From Stakelama flava (GTDB lineage: Bacteria; Pseudomonadota; Alphaproteobacteria; Sphingomonadales; Sphingomonadaceae), in NCBI RefSeq assembly GCF_019351405.1, contig NZ_JAHWZX010000010.1, positions 62,001 through 126,000 on the forward strand: a stretch of DNA of 64,000 bases. Direction: 5' to 3'. The first letter of the stretch is position 1. The number at the start of each line of letters is the position of its first letter. Below, piece by piece: positions 18,959-27,321 of the stretch. Made by a program: the position numbers and the translations under genes. The notes beneath the pieces were generated by a model. That model searched no databases. It had not been told where the DNA came from and worked only from the letters and a program-made list of their open reading frames with translations.

Positions 18959-19951
18959 ATGAACGGCACCCCGAACCCCACCCTGTTAGGGATCGACGTA
19001 ATCGCTGTGGCGACGCTGCTGTCGGGAATCGCGGCGCTGGCGGTGATCATCGCCATCTATGCCGCGGTCAGCGTGCGCGACCCGATGGCGAAGCGGGTCA
19101 AGGCGCTCAACGATCGGCGCGAACAGTTGAAAGCGGGCATCACCGCATCGACATCGAAACGCCGCGCGAAGCTGGTCCACAAGAACGAGACCACCGACCG
19201 GATGCGCAGTTTCCTGCAGTCGCTGAAGGTGCTGCAGGATGAACAGGTGAAGGCGGTTCAGATAAAGCTGCTTCAGGCCGGTATCCGTACCAAGGACCTG
19301 GCGGTGGTGGTCATTTTCGGCCGGCTGGTGATGCCGATCGTGCTGGGCGGGCTGGTCGGGTATATCGTGTACGGCACCGATACATTTTCCGACTGGGGGC
19401 CGATCAAATCCTATGCCGTGGTCGCCGGTGCGCTGATCCTCAGCTACAAGGCGCCCGACCTGTACCTGAAAAACAAGATCCAGAAACGCAGCGCCGCGAT
19501 CCGCAAGGGATTGCCCGATGCGCTCGACCTGCTGGTCATCTGTGCGGAGGCCGGGCTCACCGTCGACGCCGCCTTTCACCGCGTCGCGAAGGAACTGGGC
19601 CGCGCCTATCCCGAACTGGGTGAGGAATTTTCGCTGACCGCGATCGAACTGGGCTTCCTGACCGACCGGCGTCAGGCGTTCGAAAACCTTGCCAACCGCA
19701 TCGATCTGGATGCGGTGAAGGGCGTGGTGACAACGATGATCCAGACCGAGAAATACGGCACCCCCCTCGCTTCCGCGCTGCGCACGCTTTCGGCCGAATT
19801 CCGCCACGAACGCATGATGCGCGCCGAGGAAAAGGCGGCCCGCTTGCCCGCGATCATGACGGTGCCGCTGATCCTGTTCATTCTGCCCACATTGTTCGTG
19901 GTGATCCTTGGCCCCGCCGCCTGTTCGATCAACGATGCGCTGATGAAGTGA
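18959..19951 (+). CDS. tadC: Tad inner-membrane platform protein TadC
   Basis: A 330-residue paralogue of TadB with a T2SSF domain. An N-terminal TM (VATLLSGIAALAVIIAIYAA) is followed by a basic linker, two middle TMs, the cytoplasmic GspF-like domain (KGLPDALDLLVICAEAGLTVD, MIQTEKYGTPLASALR) and a final TM (LILFILPTLFVVILG). Pairs with TadB. Ends the tad run; a hairpin at 19964-20006 follows. Confidence 0.93.
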   Translation: MNGTPNPTLLGIDVIAVATLLSGIAALAVIIAIYAAVSVRDPMAKRVKALNDRREQLKAGITASTSKRRAKLVHKNETTDRMRSFLQSLKVLQDEQVKAVQIKLLQAGIRTKDLAVVVIFGRLVMPIVLGGLVGYIVYGTDTFSDWGPIKSYAVVAGALILSYKAPDLYLKNKIQKRSAAIRKGLPDALDLLVICAEAGLTVDAAFHRVAKELGRAYPELGEEFSLTAIELGFLTDRRQAFENLANRIDLDAVKGVVTTMIQTEKYGTPLASALRTLSAEFRHERMMRAEEKAARLPAIMTVPLILFILPTLFVVILGPAACSINDALMK

Positions 19952-19963
19952 ACCCGACGGGCA

Positions 19964-20006
19964 ACGCAACGGGAACGAGGGTGCGGCAAGCTCGTTGACG
20001 TTGCGT
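19964..20006 (+). other. Long hairpin after tadC
   Basis: ACGCAACG at 19964-19971 pairs perfectly with CGTTGCGT at 19999-20006, with an inner ACGAG/CTCGT stem. No T-run follows, so it is not a standard terminator. It may be an mRNA 3-prime stabiliser for the tad transcript or a leader structure for the 100-residue gene starting 20 bases later. Confidence 0.45.
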
Positions 20007-20025
20007 AACATCGGGAGAGCGGGCC

Positions 20026-20328
20026 ATGAACGGCTTCATATTCCATACGCCGACACAGATCGTCATCCTTGTCCTGGTACTGGTGGCCGGATGGCTTTTC
20101 GGCCTTGCCAGCCATCCCGGCGGCAGACGGTGGAAGCAGCGTTATCGCGATCTCGAACTGAAAACCCGGCGGTATCATGAGGAACGTGACGCCGAACTGG
20201 CGGCGCGCGATCGCGAGATAGCCGAACTGCGTGCGCAGCGCGATGCCGCGATGGAGGGCACGGTCCAGACCCGACGTCCCGTTACCGATCCCGTTATCGT
20301 CGATCCCACGATCCGCGAAGAACGCTGA
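20026..20328 (+). CDS. Small membrane-anchored coiled-coil protein, unknown function
   Basis: A 100-residue protein with one N-terminal TM (IVILVLVLVAGWLFGLA), a charged heptad-rich helix (KQRYRDLELKTRRYHEERDA and RDREIAELRAQRDAAME) and a disordered tail. A good GGGAGAG precedes the start. The layout recalls YhcB-like envelope proteins, but I see no specific match. It follows tadC by 74 bases and could be cotranscribed with it; convergent with the chorismate-lyase-like gene. Confidence 0.7.
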   Translation: MNGFIFHTPTQIVILVLVLVAGWLFGLASHPGGRRWKQRYRDLELKTRRYHEERDAELAARDREIAELRAQRDAAMEGTVQTRRPVTDPVIVDPTIREER

Positions 20329-20339
20329 CCGGCCGATCG

Positions 20340-20873
20340 TCAGCGATGCAACGCGCCGCGATGATAGGTTTCGACCACCTCGGCAAGCGGAACGCCGTTG
20401 TGATCGAGCACGAGCGCGCGATGGCGAAGTATTTTTTCGGGCGGCATTCCGCTGCCATCCCATAGGCGTTCGCGCTGCAGATTGCGGCGGCGCGGCCTCA
20501 GTGGTGCGATTACCGCACCATAGGGGCGCGTACCGCTGAGCAAATCCCGGTTCATCGCGTCGGTCAGGCGGGAAGGCACAAACCAGTTTTCCGCTTCCGA
20601 CAACAGCCGGTCGCCGCAGACCAGCCGGACGCGGCGATAGGAAACCGGCTCATCCGGCCCCACCTGCAGCCTTTGCCGCTGTGCGGCATCCGGCGCGCGT
20701 TTCGCGTCGCGATCGACCTCTACCCGAACCGGCACATCGCCGCACCGTCGTTGCAGCGCAGCGGTGGCGGTGGGACCGCGCAGCAGATCGGCGTCGAGCG
20801 ACGCCACCTGATCCTGCTGCGTGATTCCACTCATCACCACGGGCAGCGGCGCGGGAAGCGCCGCCACGATCAT
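20340..20873 (-). CDS. Chorismate-lyase/UTRA-fold-like protein
   Basis: A 177-residue protein whose second half resembles the UbiC/UTRA fold: VSYRRVRLVCGDRLLSEAEN, WFVPSRLT then ILRHRALVLDHNGVPLAEVV, followed by ETYHRGAL. This order (substrate-pocket strand, a PSRL-type segment, then a GVPLAEV strand) is typical, but the active-site match to UbiC is not certain. Its ATG overlaps the ppdK stop by 4 bases (ATGA), so it is translated with ppdK. Function in ubiquinone synthesis is a guess. Confidence 0.65.
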   Translation of the reverse strand: MIVAALPAPLPVVMSGITQQDQVASLDADLLRGPTATAALQRRCGDVPVRVEVDRDAKRAPDAAQRQRLQVGPDEPVSYRRVRLVCGDRLLSEAENWFVPSRLTDAMNRDLLSGTRPYGAVIAPLRPRRRNLQRERLWDGSGMPPEKILRHRALVLDHNGVPLAEVVETYHRGALHR

Positions 20874-23536
20874 CCTTTCGCTTTCAACGCCGCCTGCGCG
20901 GCAGCCAGCCGGGCGATCGGCACGCGATAGGGGGAGGCGGAGACGTAATCGAGCCCGATCCTTTCGCAAAAGGCGATCGAGGTGGGATCGCCGCCATGTT
21001 CGCCGCAAATCCCCAGCTTGATGTCGGGACGGGTCGCGCGGCCGCGTTCTGTGGCGATTTCAACCAGTTCGCCCACCCCTTCTTCATCCAGGCTGACGAA
21101 CGGATCACGCGCGTAAATGCCCTTGTCGACATAGGTGCCGAGGAACCGTCCGGCATCGTCGCGGCTGACGCCCAGCGTGGTCTGGGTCAGATCGTTGGTG
21201 CCGAAGCTGAAAAATTCCGCCTTCTCGGCAATCTCACCAGCCTTCAGCGCGGCGCGCGGCAGTTCGATCATCGTGCCGATCAGATAGGTCAGTCGCCGCC
21301 CCTTTTCCCCGAACACCGTCTCGGCGGTCTTTTCGACCACCGCGCGCATCAGATCGAGCTCCTTACGGGTAGCGACCAGCGGGATCATGATTTCGGGCGT
21401 CGGCGCATCGCCCGTCTTTTCGGCGACATCGCACGCTGCCTCGAAAATCGCGCGCGCCTGCATCTCGTAGATTTCGGGATAGGTCACGCCCAGCCGGCAG
21501 CCACGATGACCAAGCATGGGATTGAATTCGTGCAGCTCCGCAGCGCGGCGCTTCAGCTTTTCGACATCCATGCCGACTGCTTTGGCGACTTCGGCGAATT
21601 CCGCGTCCTCGTGCGGCAGGAATTCGTGCAGCGGCGGATCGAGCAGGCGGATCGTGCACGGCAGCGGCGCCATCTCTTCGAAAATCTCGGTAAAATCCCG
21701 GCGCTGATGCGGCAACAGCTTGTCGAGCGCGGCGCGCCGTCCCTTTTCATCCGACGCAAGGATCATTTCGCGCACCGCGGTGATCCGGCCGGAATCGAAG
21801 AACATATGCTCGGTCCGGCACAGCCCGATACCTTCCGCGCCGAATTCGCGCGCGGTGCGGCAATCGTTCGGCGTTTCGGCATTGGCGCGCACCTTCAGCC
21901 GCCGCCCCTTGTCCGCCCAAGCCATCAGCCTGGAAAAATCGCCCGACAGTTCGGGCTTCACCGTGGGGACCGCGCCCACCATCACTTCGCCGGTCGCGCC
22001 GTCGATGGTGATGACCTCGCCCGCCTTCACCTCTCGGCTGCCGACGCGCATGACGCCTTCCTTCGCCTTGACCGACAATGCGCCAGCCCCCGAAACGCAG
22101 GCGCGCCCCATGCCGCGTGCCACCACGGCGGCGTGGCTGGTCATCCCGCCACGCGCGGTGAGGATGCCGCGCGCCGCGTGCATGCCGTGAATATCTTCCG
22201 GGCTGGTTTCGACGCGAACGAGAATTACATCCTCGCCGTTATTCGCCATGCGTTCGGCGCTGTCGGCGTCGAACACCACCTTGCCGCTGGCCGCGCCGGG
22301 CGAGGCGGGAAGCCCTTTGGTCAGCACGTCGCGCTCCGCCTGCGGGTCGAGCGTGGGGTGGAGAAGCTGGTCGAGCGCGGAAGGATCGACGCGGATCACC
22401 GCTTCCTCTTCGCTGATCAGCCCTTCGCCCGCCATGTCGACCGCGATTTTCAGCGCAGCGCGCGCCGTCCGCTTGCCGTTGCGCGTCTGAAGCATCCACA
22501 GCGTACCGCGTTCCACCGTGAATTCGATATCCTGCATGTCGCGATAATGGGTTTCGAGCTTGTCGAACACCTTTACCAGTTCGCCATAGGTATCGGGCAT
22601 CGCTTCTTCGAGGCTGAGCGGTTTCGCCTCCGCATTCTCGCGCGCCTTTTTGGTCAGATATTGCGGCGTGCGGATACCCGCCACCACGTCTTCCCCTTGC
22701 GCGTTGATCAGGAATTCGCCGTAATAGGCCCGCTCCCCGGTCGACGGATCGCGGGTGAAGGCGACGCCGGTGGCCGAGGTATCGCCCATATTGCCGAACA
22801 CCATCGCCTGAACATTGACGGCGGTGCCCCATTCGCCGGGGATCGAATTGAGCCGGCGATAGACCTTTGCGCGTTCGACATTCCACGATCCGAACACCGC
22901 GCCGATCGCGGTCCATAGCTGATCGTTCACATCCTGCGGGAAGGGCTGGTCCCACATTTCCTTTACCAGCGCCTTATATTCGCCGACCAGCGCCTTCAGG
23001 TCCTTCGCCGTCATTTCGGTGTCGAGATCGTAGCCGCGATCTTCCTTAGCGATTTCCAGCGCCTCTTCGAACCGGCCATGGTCGAGGCCGAGCACGACGT
23101 CGCAATACATCTGGATGAAGCGGCGATAGCTGTCCCAGGCGAAGCGTTCGTCATCGGCCTTTTTCGCCAGCCCCTCGACCGTTTCGTCGTTAAGGCCGAG
23201 GTTGAGGACCGTGTCCATCATTCCCGGCATCGAAACGCGCGCGCCCGAACGAACCGATACGAGCAGCGGATCGGCGGCATCGCCGAATTTCTTGCCCGTC
23301 ACCCCTTCGATATGTGCGACGCCTTTCGCCACTTCCTCACGCAGCGAATCGGGGAAGGTTTCGCCCTCTTCATAATAGCGGGTGCACATTTCGGTGCTGA
23401 TCGTGAAGCCCGGCGGGACCGGCAGGCCGATCGAGGCCATTTCGGCGAGGTTCGCGCCCTTGCCGCCCAGGAGGTTTCTGTCCCCCTGCCCGCCGTCGGA
23501 GATACCGCCGCCGAAGCGATAGACATATTGCGTCAT
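20870..23536 (-). CDS. ppdK: Pyruvate, phosphate dikinase
   Basis: Interconverts pyruvate, ATP and phosphate with PEP, AMP and diphosphate, letting the cell make PEP without PEP synthase. 888 residues from ATG 23536, beginning MTQYVYRFGGG. The N-terminal ATP-grasp domain has NLLGGKGANLAEMA. The swivelling domain has GGMTSHAAVVARGMGRACV with phospho-His H468. The C-terminal TIM barrel has GICGEHGGDPTS with catalytic C844. An upstream ATG exists in frame at 23611, but the chosen start matches the family. Follows glyS on the same strand after a 120-base gap. Confidence 0.97.
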   Translation of the reverse strand: MTQYVYRFGGGISDGGQGDRNLLGGKGANLAEMASIGLPVPPGFTISTEMCTRYYEEGETFPDSLREEVAKGVAHIEGVTGKKFGDAADPLLVSVRSGARVSMPGMMDTVLNLGLNDETVEGLAKKADDERFAWDSYRRFIQMYCDVVLGLDHGRFEEALEIAKEDRGYDLDTEMTAKDLKALVGEYKALVKEMWDQPFPQDVNDQLWTAIGAVFGSWNVERAKVYRRLNSIPGEWGTAVNVQAMVFGNMGDTSATGVAFTRDPSTGERAYYGEFLINAQGEDVVAGIRTPQYLTKKARENAEAKPLSLEEAMPDTYGELVKVFDKLETHYRDMQDIEFTVERGTLWMLQTRNGKRTARAALKIAVDMAGEGLISEEEAVIRVDPSALDQLLHPTLDPQAERDVLTKGLPASPGAASGKVVFDADSAERMANNGEDVILVRVETSPEDIHGMHAARGILTARGGMTSHAAVVARGMGRACVSGAGALSVKAKEGVMRVGSREVKAGEVITIDGATGEVMVGAVPTVKPELSGDFSRLMAWADKGRRLKVRANAETPNDCRTAREFGAEGIGLCRTEHMFFDSGRITAVREMILASDEKGRRAALDKLLPHQRRDFTEIFEEMAPLPCTIRLLDPPLHEFLPHEDAEFAEVAKAVGMDVEKLKRRAAELHEFNPMLGHRGCRLGVTYPEIYEMQARAIFEAACDVAEKTGDAPTPEIMIPLVATRKELDLMRAVVEKTAETVFGEKGRRLTYLIGTMIELPRAALKAGEIAEKAEFFSFGTNDLTQTTLGVSRDDAGRFLGTYVDKGIYARDPFVSLDEEGVGELVEIATERGRATRPDIKLGICGEHGGDPTSIAFCERIGLDYVSASPYRVPIARLAAAQAALKAKG

Positions 23537-23627
23537 TCTGTGCGTCCTGCCCTTTCGTTCCACATCACGTTCCTGGGGAGGGAAACCAGCGGAAAGCGCG
23601 TTTAGCTTCACGATTTTCGCGTTAAAT

Positions 23628-23655
23628 GCGATAGAAAGTGTCGCGCAATTGTCAG
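23628..23655 (-). promoter_or_regulatory. Candidate sigma-70 promoter for ppdK
   Basis: On the minus strand CTGACA (23655-23650) and TATCGC (23633-23628) are separated by 16 bases, about 90 bases before the ppdK start. The stretch is AT-richer than its surroundings and lies just after the glyS stop. Weak match at the -10 box; other pairings are possible. Confidence 0.3.
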
Positions 23656-23659
23656 ATAA

Positions 23660-26071
23660 TTACCCTTCGATTCTGGAAAAATCAGCCACATTGTGCACCG
23701 CGGCACGCATCCGGGCAAGCAGCGCCAGCCGCGCGGTGCGCTTTTCCGGGACAGGGTCATTGACCGTTACCGTGTCAAAGAACGCATCGATCGGCGCGCG
23801 AAGCGAGGCGAGCGCCGCCATCGCCGATTCGAAATCTTCGCGCGCGATCGCCGATGCCGCGTGCGGTTCGGCAGCGTCGAGCGCGTCGATCAGCGCAGCT
23901 TCAGCCGGTTCGGGCGTGTAGGACAGCGCTTTTTGCGCTTCCGGATGCGCGGTGGCGGAATTTTCGTTGGCCAGCGCTTCGCCGCCCTGGGCTCCTGCGT
24001 CCGCAGGAGCACGGTCGGGGGCGGCTTCCCAGCCTTCTTTTTTCAGGATGTTCGCAGCGCGCTTATACCCGGCGAGCAGGTTCGCGCCGTCCTCGGTAGT
24101 GACGAACGCCTGAAGCGCATGAACCCGTGCGAGCAGGCGGACTAGATCGTCCTCCCCGCCCAGCGCGAACACCGCGTCGATCAGGTCATGGCGAACGCCT
24201 GCCTCGCGTTGCTGGACCTTGAGGCGGTCAGCAAAGAAGTCGAGGACATCGCGCCATAACGCTCCCGATGACATCCGGTTTGCCGTCTCCTCTAGCAAAT
24301 CCGCTTCATCAATGCGGCTCTCGCCTTTCTTAAACTGCTTAAAAAGCTCTGCGGAAAGTGACGCTTGCTCTCCGCCCTTTGCTAAACCTTCAGCAGTATT
24401 TATCAAGTATTCTGCTTGATGTTTTGCAATTTGGTAGGCCGCACCTACGGTAGTGACCAACTGGATAAGGAGGGGCGAACTAGCTACCCTTACCGCCTCT
24501 GCCATCGGCATTCTAATTTCATTAGCCAATACAACAGCTATAATTCCCAATGACGCACGACGAAGCGCAAAGGGATCCTTAGAGCCTGTTGGACGCTCTC
24601 CAATGAAATAAAACGCCGCAATCGTATCCAGCTTGTCCGCCAGACTGACCGCGACCGTCACCGGCGCGGTGGGGACGTCGTCGCCCTGCCCGACCGGCTT
24701 GTAGTGATCGCGGATCGCTTCGGCGACTTCTGGCGGTTCGCCCTGTGCGGCGGCGTAATAGCCGCCCATCAGCCCCTGAAGTTCGGGAAATTCGCCGACC
24801 ATGCCGGTGACAAGATCAGCCTTGGCCAGCCGCGCGGCGCGTTCGGCCATGTCGGCGAGCTTTGCGCGGTCGTGCTCCTGCGCAGGCAGGAGCCCAGGGT
24901 TTAAAGCGCTGGTATTGCCGCTCTGGGCTCCTGCCTGCGCAGGAGCACCGGTGCCGACGATACCCTCTTCGACCAGCCAGCGGGCGAGCTTCGCGACGCG
25001 ATCGACTTTGTCGGCCAGCGTGCCCAGCTTTTCGTGGAAGACGATCTTTTCCAGCCGGGGAAGCAAATCCTCCAGCCTGGTTTTCAGGTCGGTTTCGTAG
25101 AAGAAACGCGCATCGGACAGCCTTGCGGCGAGAACCTTTTCATTGCCCGCTACGATCTTGTCCCCGCCATCCTCGGCATCGATATTCGCGACGCAGATAA
25201 AGGCGTTGGCGAGTTTGTCGTCCGCTTCGCACACGAAATATTTCTGGTTCACGCGCGCGGTAAGCTGGATGACCTCGGGCGGGACGTCCAGAAACGCTTC
25301 GTCGAACCGGCCGAGCAGCGGCATCGGCCATTCGGTGAGGCCGGCATTTTCTTCCAGCAGGCCGTGGTCCTCGACCAGCGTCAGCCCTGCCCCCTGCCCC
25401 GCCATCTTCGCGCCGAGCGCGATGGTGTTGCGGCGTTCGTCCTGATCGACGATGACATGCGCCATGCGCAGCTTTTCGACATAATCGTCCGCCGATCCGA
25501 TGGTGATTTCGCCGGGATGGTGAAAGCGATGGCCGAGTGTCGCGCTACCCGATTTGATGCCCGCGATTTCGCAATCGACCACCTGATCGCCCAGCAGCGC
25601 GACGATGCCGTGCAGCGGGCGGACCCAGCGCATGCTTTCGCTCGATCGCGACGCATCGCCCCAGCGCATCGATTTGGGCCAGGGAAAGGCGCGGATGAGC
25701 GCAGGAATCGCCTCTTGAAGAATCCGCCAAACAGGACGTCCCGCCGCCATACGTCGAGCGAAGTAAACTCCGTCGCGCACTTCAAGCTGATCAGCATTCA
25801 GCTGATACTTTTTCAAGAAACCTTGGATAGCCTGATCGGGCGCACCGACCCGAGGACCTTTCGTCTCATGCTCCACCGCCTGCGTCTTCTCGGGAAGCCC
25901 ATGCGCGATCAGCGCAAGGCGGCGCGGCGTGGCATAGGTCGTATAGCCACCGGCCTTCAGCCCCGATTTTTCCAGTTCGGCGGCGAAGAGGCGTTCAAGA
26001 TCGGCGCGCGCCTTCGCCTGCATCCGCGCGGGGATTTCCTCACAACGCAGTTCGAGAAGGAAGTCGGTCAT
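23660..26071 (-). CDS. glyS: Glycyl-tRNA synthetase beta subunit, enlarged by repeat insertions
   Basis: Beta subunit of the two-subunit bacterial glycyl-tRNA synthetase; partner GlyQ lies upstream. It begins MTDFLLELRCEEIPARM, the family start, and keeps WVRPLHGIVALLG, LTEWPMPLLGRFDEAFL, KYFVCE and SKDPFALRRASLGII. It has 803 residues, against 689 in E. coli. Two inserts match palindromic repeats: residues about 375-400 and about 687-696. Bases around 24285-24615 and 25715-25845 are clearly AT-richer than the rest, suggesting mosaic ancestry. The frame is intact throughout, so it should be functional. Confidence 0.96.
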   Translation of the reverse strand: MTDFLLELRCEEIPARMQAKARADLERLFAAELEKSGLKAGGYTTYATPRRLALIAHGLPEKTQAVEHETKGPRVGAPDQAIQGFLKKYQLNADQLEVRDGVYFARRMAAGRPVWRILQEAIPALIRAFPWPKSMRWGDASRSSESMRWVRPLHGIVALLGDQVVDCEIAGIKSGSATLGHRFHHPGEITIGSADDYVEKLRMAHVIVDQDERRNTIALGAKMAGQGAGLTLVEDHGLLEENAGLTEWPMPLLGRFDEAFLDVPPEVIQLTARVNQKYFVCEADDKLANAFICVANIDAEDGGDKIVAGNEKVLAARLSDARFFYETDLKTRLEDLLPRLEKIVFHEKLGTLADKVDRVAKLARWLVEEGIVGTGAPAQAGAQSGNTSALNPGLLPAQEHDRAKLADMAERAARLAKADLVTGMVGEFPELQGLMGGYYAAAQGEPPEVAEAIRDHYKPVGQGDDVPTAPVTVAVSLADKLDTIAAFYFIGERPTGSKDPFALRRASLGIIAVVLANEIRMPMAEAVRVASSPLLIQLVTTVGAAYQIAKHQAEYLINTAEGLAKGGEQASLSAELFKQFKKGESRIDEADLLEETANRMSSGALWRDVLDFFADRLKVQQREAGVRHDLIDAVFALGGEDDLVRLLARVHALQAFVTTEDGANLLAGYKRAANILKKEGWEAAPDRAPADAGAQGGEALANENSATAHPEAQKALSYTPEPAEAALIDALDAAEPHAASAIAREDFESAMAALASLRAPIDAFFDTVTVNDPVPEKRTARLALLARMRAAVHNVADFSRIEG
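23986..24012. repeat. Half-copy of palindromic repeat, inside glyS
   Basis: The sequence CCTGGGCTCCTGCG ... CGCAGGAGCAC matches the right half of the full element at 24872-24948 with two differences. It is translated as part of an Ala/Gly/Asp-rich linker (RAPADAGAQGG) near residue 690 of GlyS. Frame is preserved. Confidence 0.75.
24285..24615. other. AT-rich patch inside glyS
   Basis: Across 24301-24540 I count 114 G/C in 240 bases (47.5 percent), while nearby glyS lines run near 65-68 percent. Codons here include AAA, TTA-type Leu and ATA/ATT-rich runs rare in the neighbours. It encodes GlyS residues about 488-596. A smaller patch lies at 25715-25845 (26 of 60 G/C over 25781-25840). Likely an imported or recombined segment. 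Confidence 0.65.
24872..24948. repeat. Full palindromic repeat element inserted in frame in glyS
   Basis: A 77-base element starts GTGCTCCTGCGCAGGCAGGA and ends CCTGCCTGCGCAGGAGCAC, so its ends are inverted copies of each other. The left 31 bases equal those of the intergenic copy at 9582. In GlyS it encodes GAPAQAGAQ ... GLLPAQEHD, a low-complexity insert between helices. Reads as a protein-coding palindromic element comparable in principle to Rickettsia palindromic elements. Confidence 0.85.
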
Positions 26072-26095
26072 TGTGCAGCCCTCCGACAGAAAGAA

Positions 26096-26180
26096 CCGTT
26101 CGGGCTGAGCCTGTCGAAGCCCTGTGCTTTCTTGTTGCGGGGGGTAAAGGACAGCCCTTCGACAAGCTCAGGGCGAACGG
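26096..26180. repeat. Inverted REP-like pair between glyQ and glyS
   Basis: CCGTTCGGGCTGAGCCTGTC at 26096 and its inverted partner (GACAAGCTCAGGGCGAACGG ending 26180) face each other across a 30-base loop. Related single or paired copies lie at 34340, 39270 and 47215. It fills most of the 127-base glyQ-glyS gap and would form a long hairpin in the mRNA. Confidence 0.8.
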
Positions 26181-26198
26181 AGGCGGCCATGACTGGCA

Positions 26199-27092
26199 TC
26201 ATATGCTCCACCCCGGATAGTTGGCTTCCCATTCGGGGGTCATCTTTTCGATATACGCGGCGCAGCTTCCCTTAGCGAGGTCGCGCACCCGGCCCATATA
26301 GGCCTGCCGCTCGGCAACGGAGATAACCCCGCGCGCCTGAAGCAGGTTGAAGATATGGCTTGCCTCGATCGCCTGTTCATAGGCGGGAATGGGCAATTTG
26401 GCGGCGAGGCAGTTCTCGCATTCCGCCGTCGCCTTTTTGAACAGGTCGAACAGCGCATCGGTGTCCGCCACCTCGAAATTCCATTTCGACATCTGGCGTT
26501 CGTTTTCGAGGAAGACGTCGCCATAGGACATGCCCGCATCGTTGAAGGCGAGGTCGTACACGCTGTCGACGTCCTGAATATACATGGCGAGGCGTTCAAG
26601 ACCGTAGGTCAGCTCGCCCGCCACGGGCTTGCAGTCGAACCCGCCCATTTGCTGAAAATAGGTGAACTGGGTGACTTCCATCCCGTCGCACCACACTTCC
26701 CAGCCAAGCCCCCAGGCACCCAGCGTCGGGCTTTCCCAGTCATCCTCGACAAAGCGAATGTCGTGTTTGGTGAAATCGATGCCGATCGCGGCAAGGCTGC
26801 CGAGATACAGTTCCTGAAGGTCCGCCGGGCTGGGCTTCAGGATCACCTGATACTGGTAATAATGCTGCAACCGGTTGGGATTTTCGCCGTAGCGTCCATC
26901 CGTGGGGCGGCGGCACGGCTGAACGAAGGCGGCGTTCCACGGCTGCGGCCCCAGCGCACGCAGCGTCGTCGCGGTGTGGAACGTGCCCGCGCCGACGCGC
27001 ATGTCATAGGGTTGCAGGATCAGGCAGCCGCGCGCGCTCCAATAATCATGGAGGGTCAGGATCATGCGCTGGAAACTGGGGGCGTTGCTCAA
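26199..27092 (-). CDS. glyQ: Glycyl-tRNA synthetase alpha subunit
   Basis: Catalytic subunit that activates glycine and charges tRNA-Gly with Gly[61 protein letters not shown] and [11 protein letters not shown] are textbook GlyQ segments. Start placed at TTG 27092 (297 residues): AAGG lies 7 bases upstream and the product [10 protein letters not shown] aligns with the E. coli N-terminus, whereas ATG 27065 would remove conserved residues. glyS follows after the REP-like pair. Confidence 0.97.
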   Translation of the reverse strand: MSNAPSFQRMILTLHDYWSARGCLILQPYDMRVGAGTFHTATTLRALGPQPWNAAFVQPCRRPTDGRYGENPNRLQHYYQYQVILKPSPADLQELYLGSLAAIGIDFTKHDIRFVEDDWESPTLGAWGLGWEVWCDGMEVTQFTYFQQMGGFDCKPVAGELTYGLERLAMYIQDVDSVYDLAFNDAGMSYGDVFLENERQMSKWNFEVADTDALFDLFKKATAECENCLAAKLPIPAYEQAIEASHIFNLLQARGVISVAERQAYMGRVRDLAKGSCAAYIEKMTPEWEANYPGWSI

Positions 27093-27225
27093 CGAACTGC
27101 CTTTTCGCCTTCGTAAACCGATTGTCTGCGCGCGGCTTTGGATCATGCGCGGCGGGGAATCAAGCGGTACGCCTGTCAGGGGAAGGCGTATTCGCAGGCA
27201 GGTTATCGTCGGTTAAGGGATCGCG

Positions 27226-27285
27226 GTATATGTCGCTGCAATCGCCGTATATGTGGCCATGTCGGCACGGGTGCAAATGTCGCTG
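27226..27285. repeat. Three short direct repeats in the glyQ-TraB divergent gap
   Basis: GTATATGTCGCTG (27226), GTATATGTGG (27247) and GCAAATGTCGCTG (27273) are related words in the 229-base gap between divergent glyQ and the TraB-like gene. They could be operator half-sites; no regulator is known. Nothing else is recognised in 27093-27321 apart from the two ribosome sites. Confidence 0.35.
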
Positions 27286-27321
27286 ACGCGCAGCGGCGCA
27301 TTGGAAATCTGGGAGTATTTC

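Noticed and set aside
20996..22918. Long open frame of 640 codons opposite ppdK
   Set aside because: It is antisense to a fully recognisable enzyme, has no domain, and such open shadows are expected in GC-rich DNA with strong codon bias. The same holds for long antisense frames over ispH-thrB (3949-5361), glyS (25034-26275) and the GNAT-nitrilase gene.
23660..26071. Possible frameshift or pseudogene in glyS
   Set aside because: The gene is longer than usual and compositionally patchy, but the frame stays open from the family start to the end and every key block is present.
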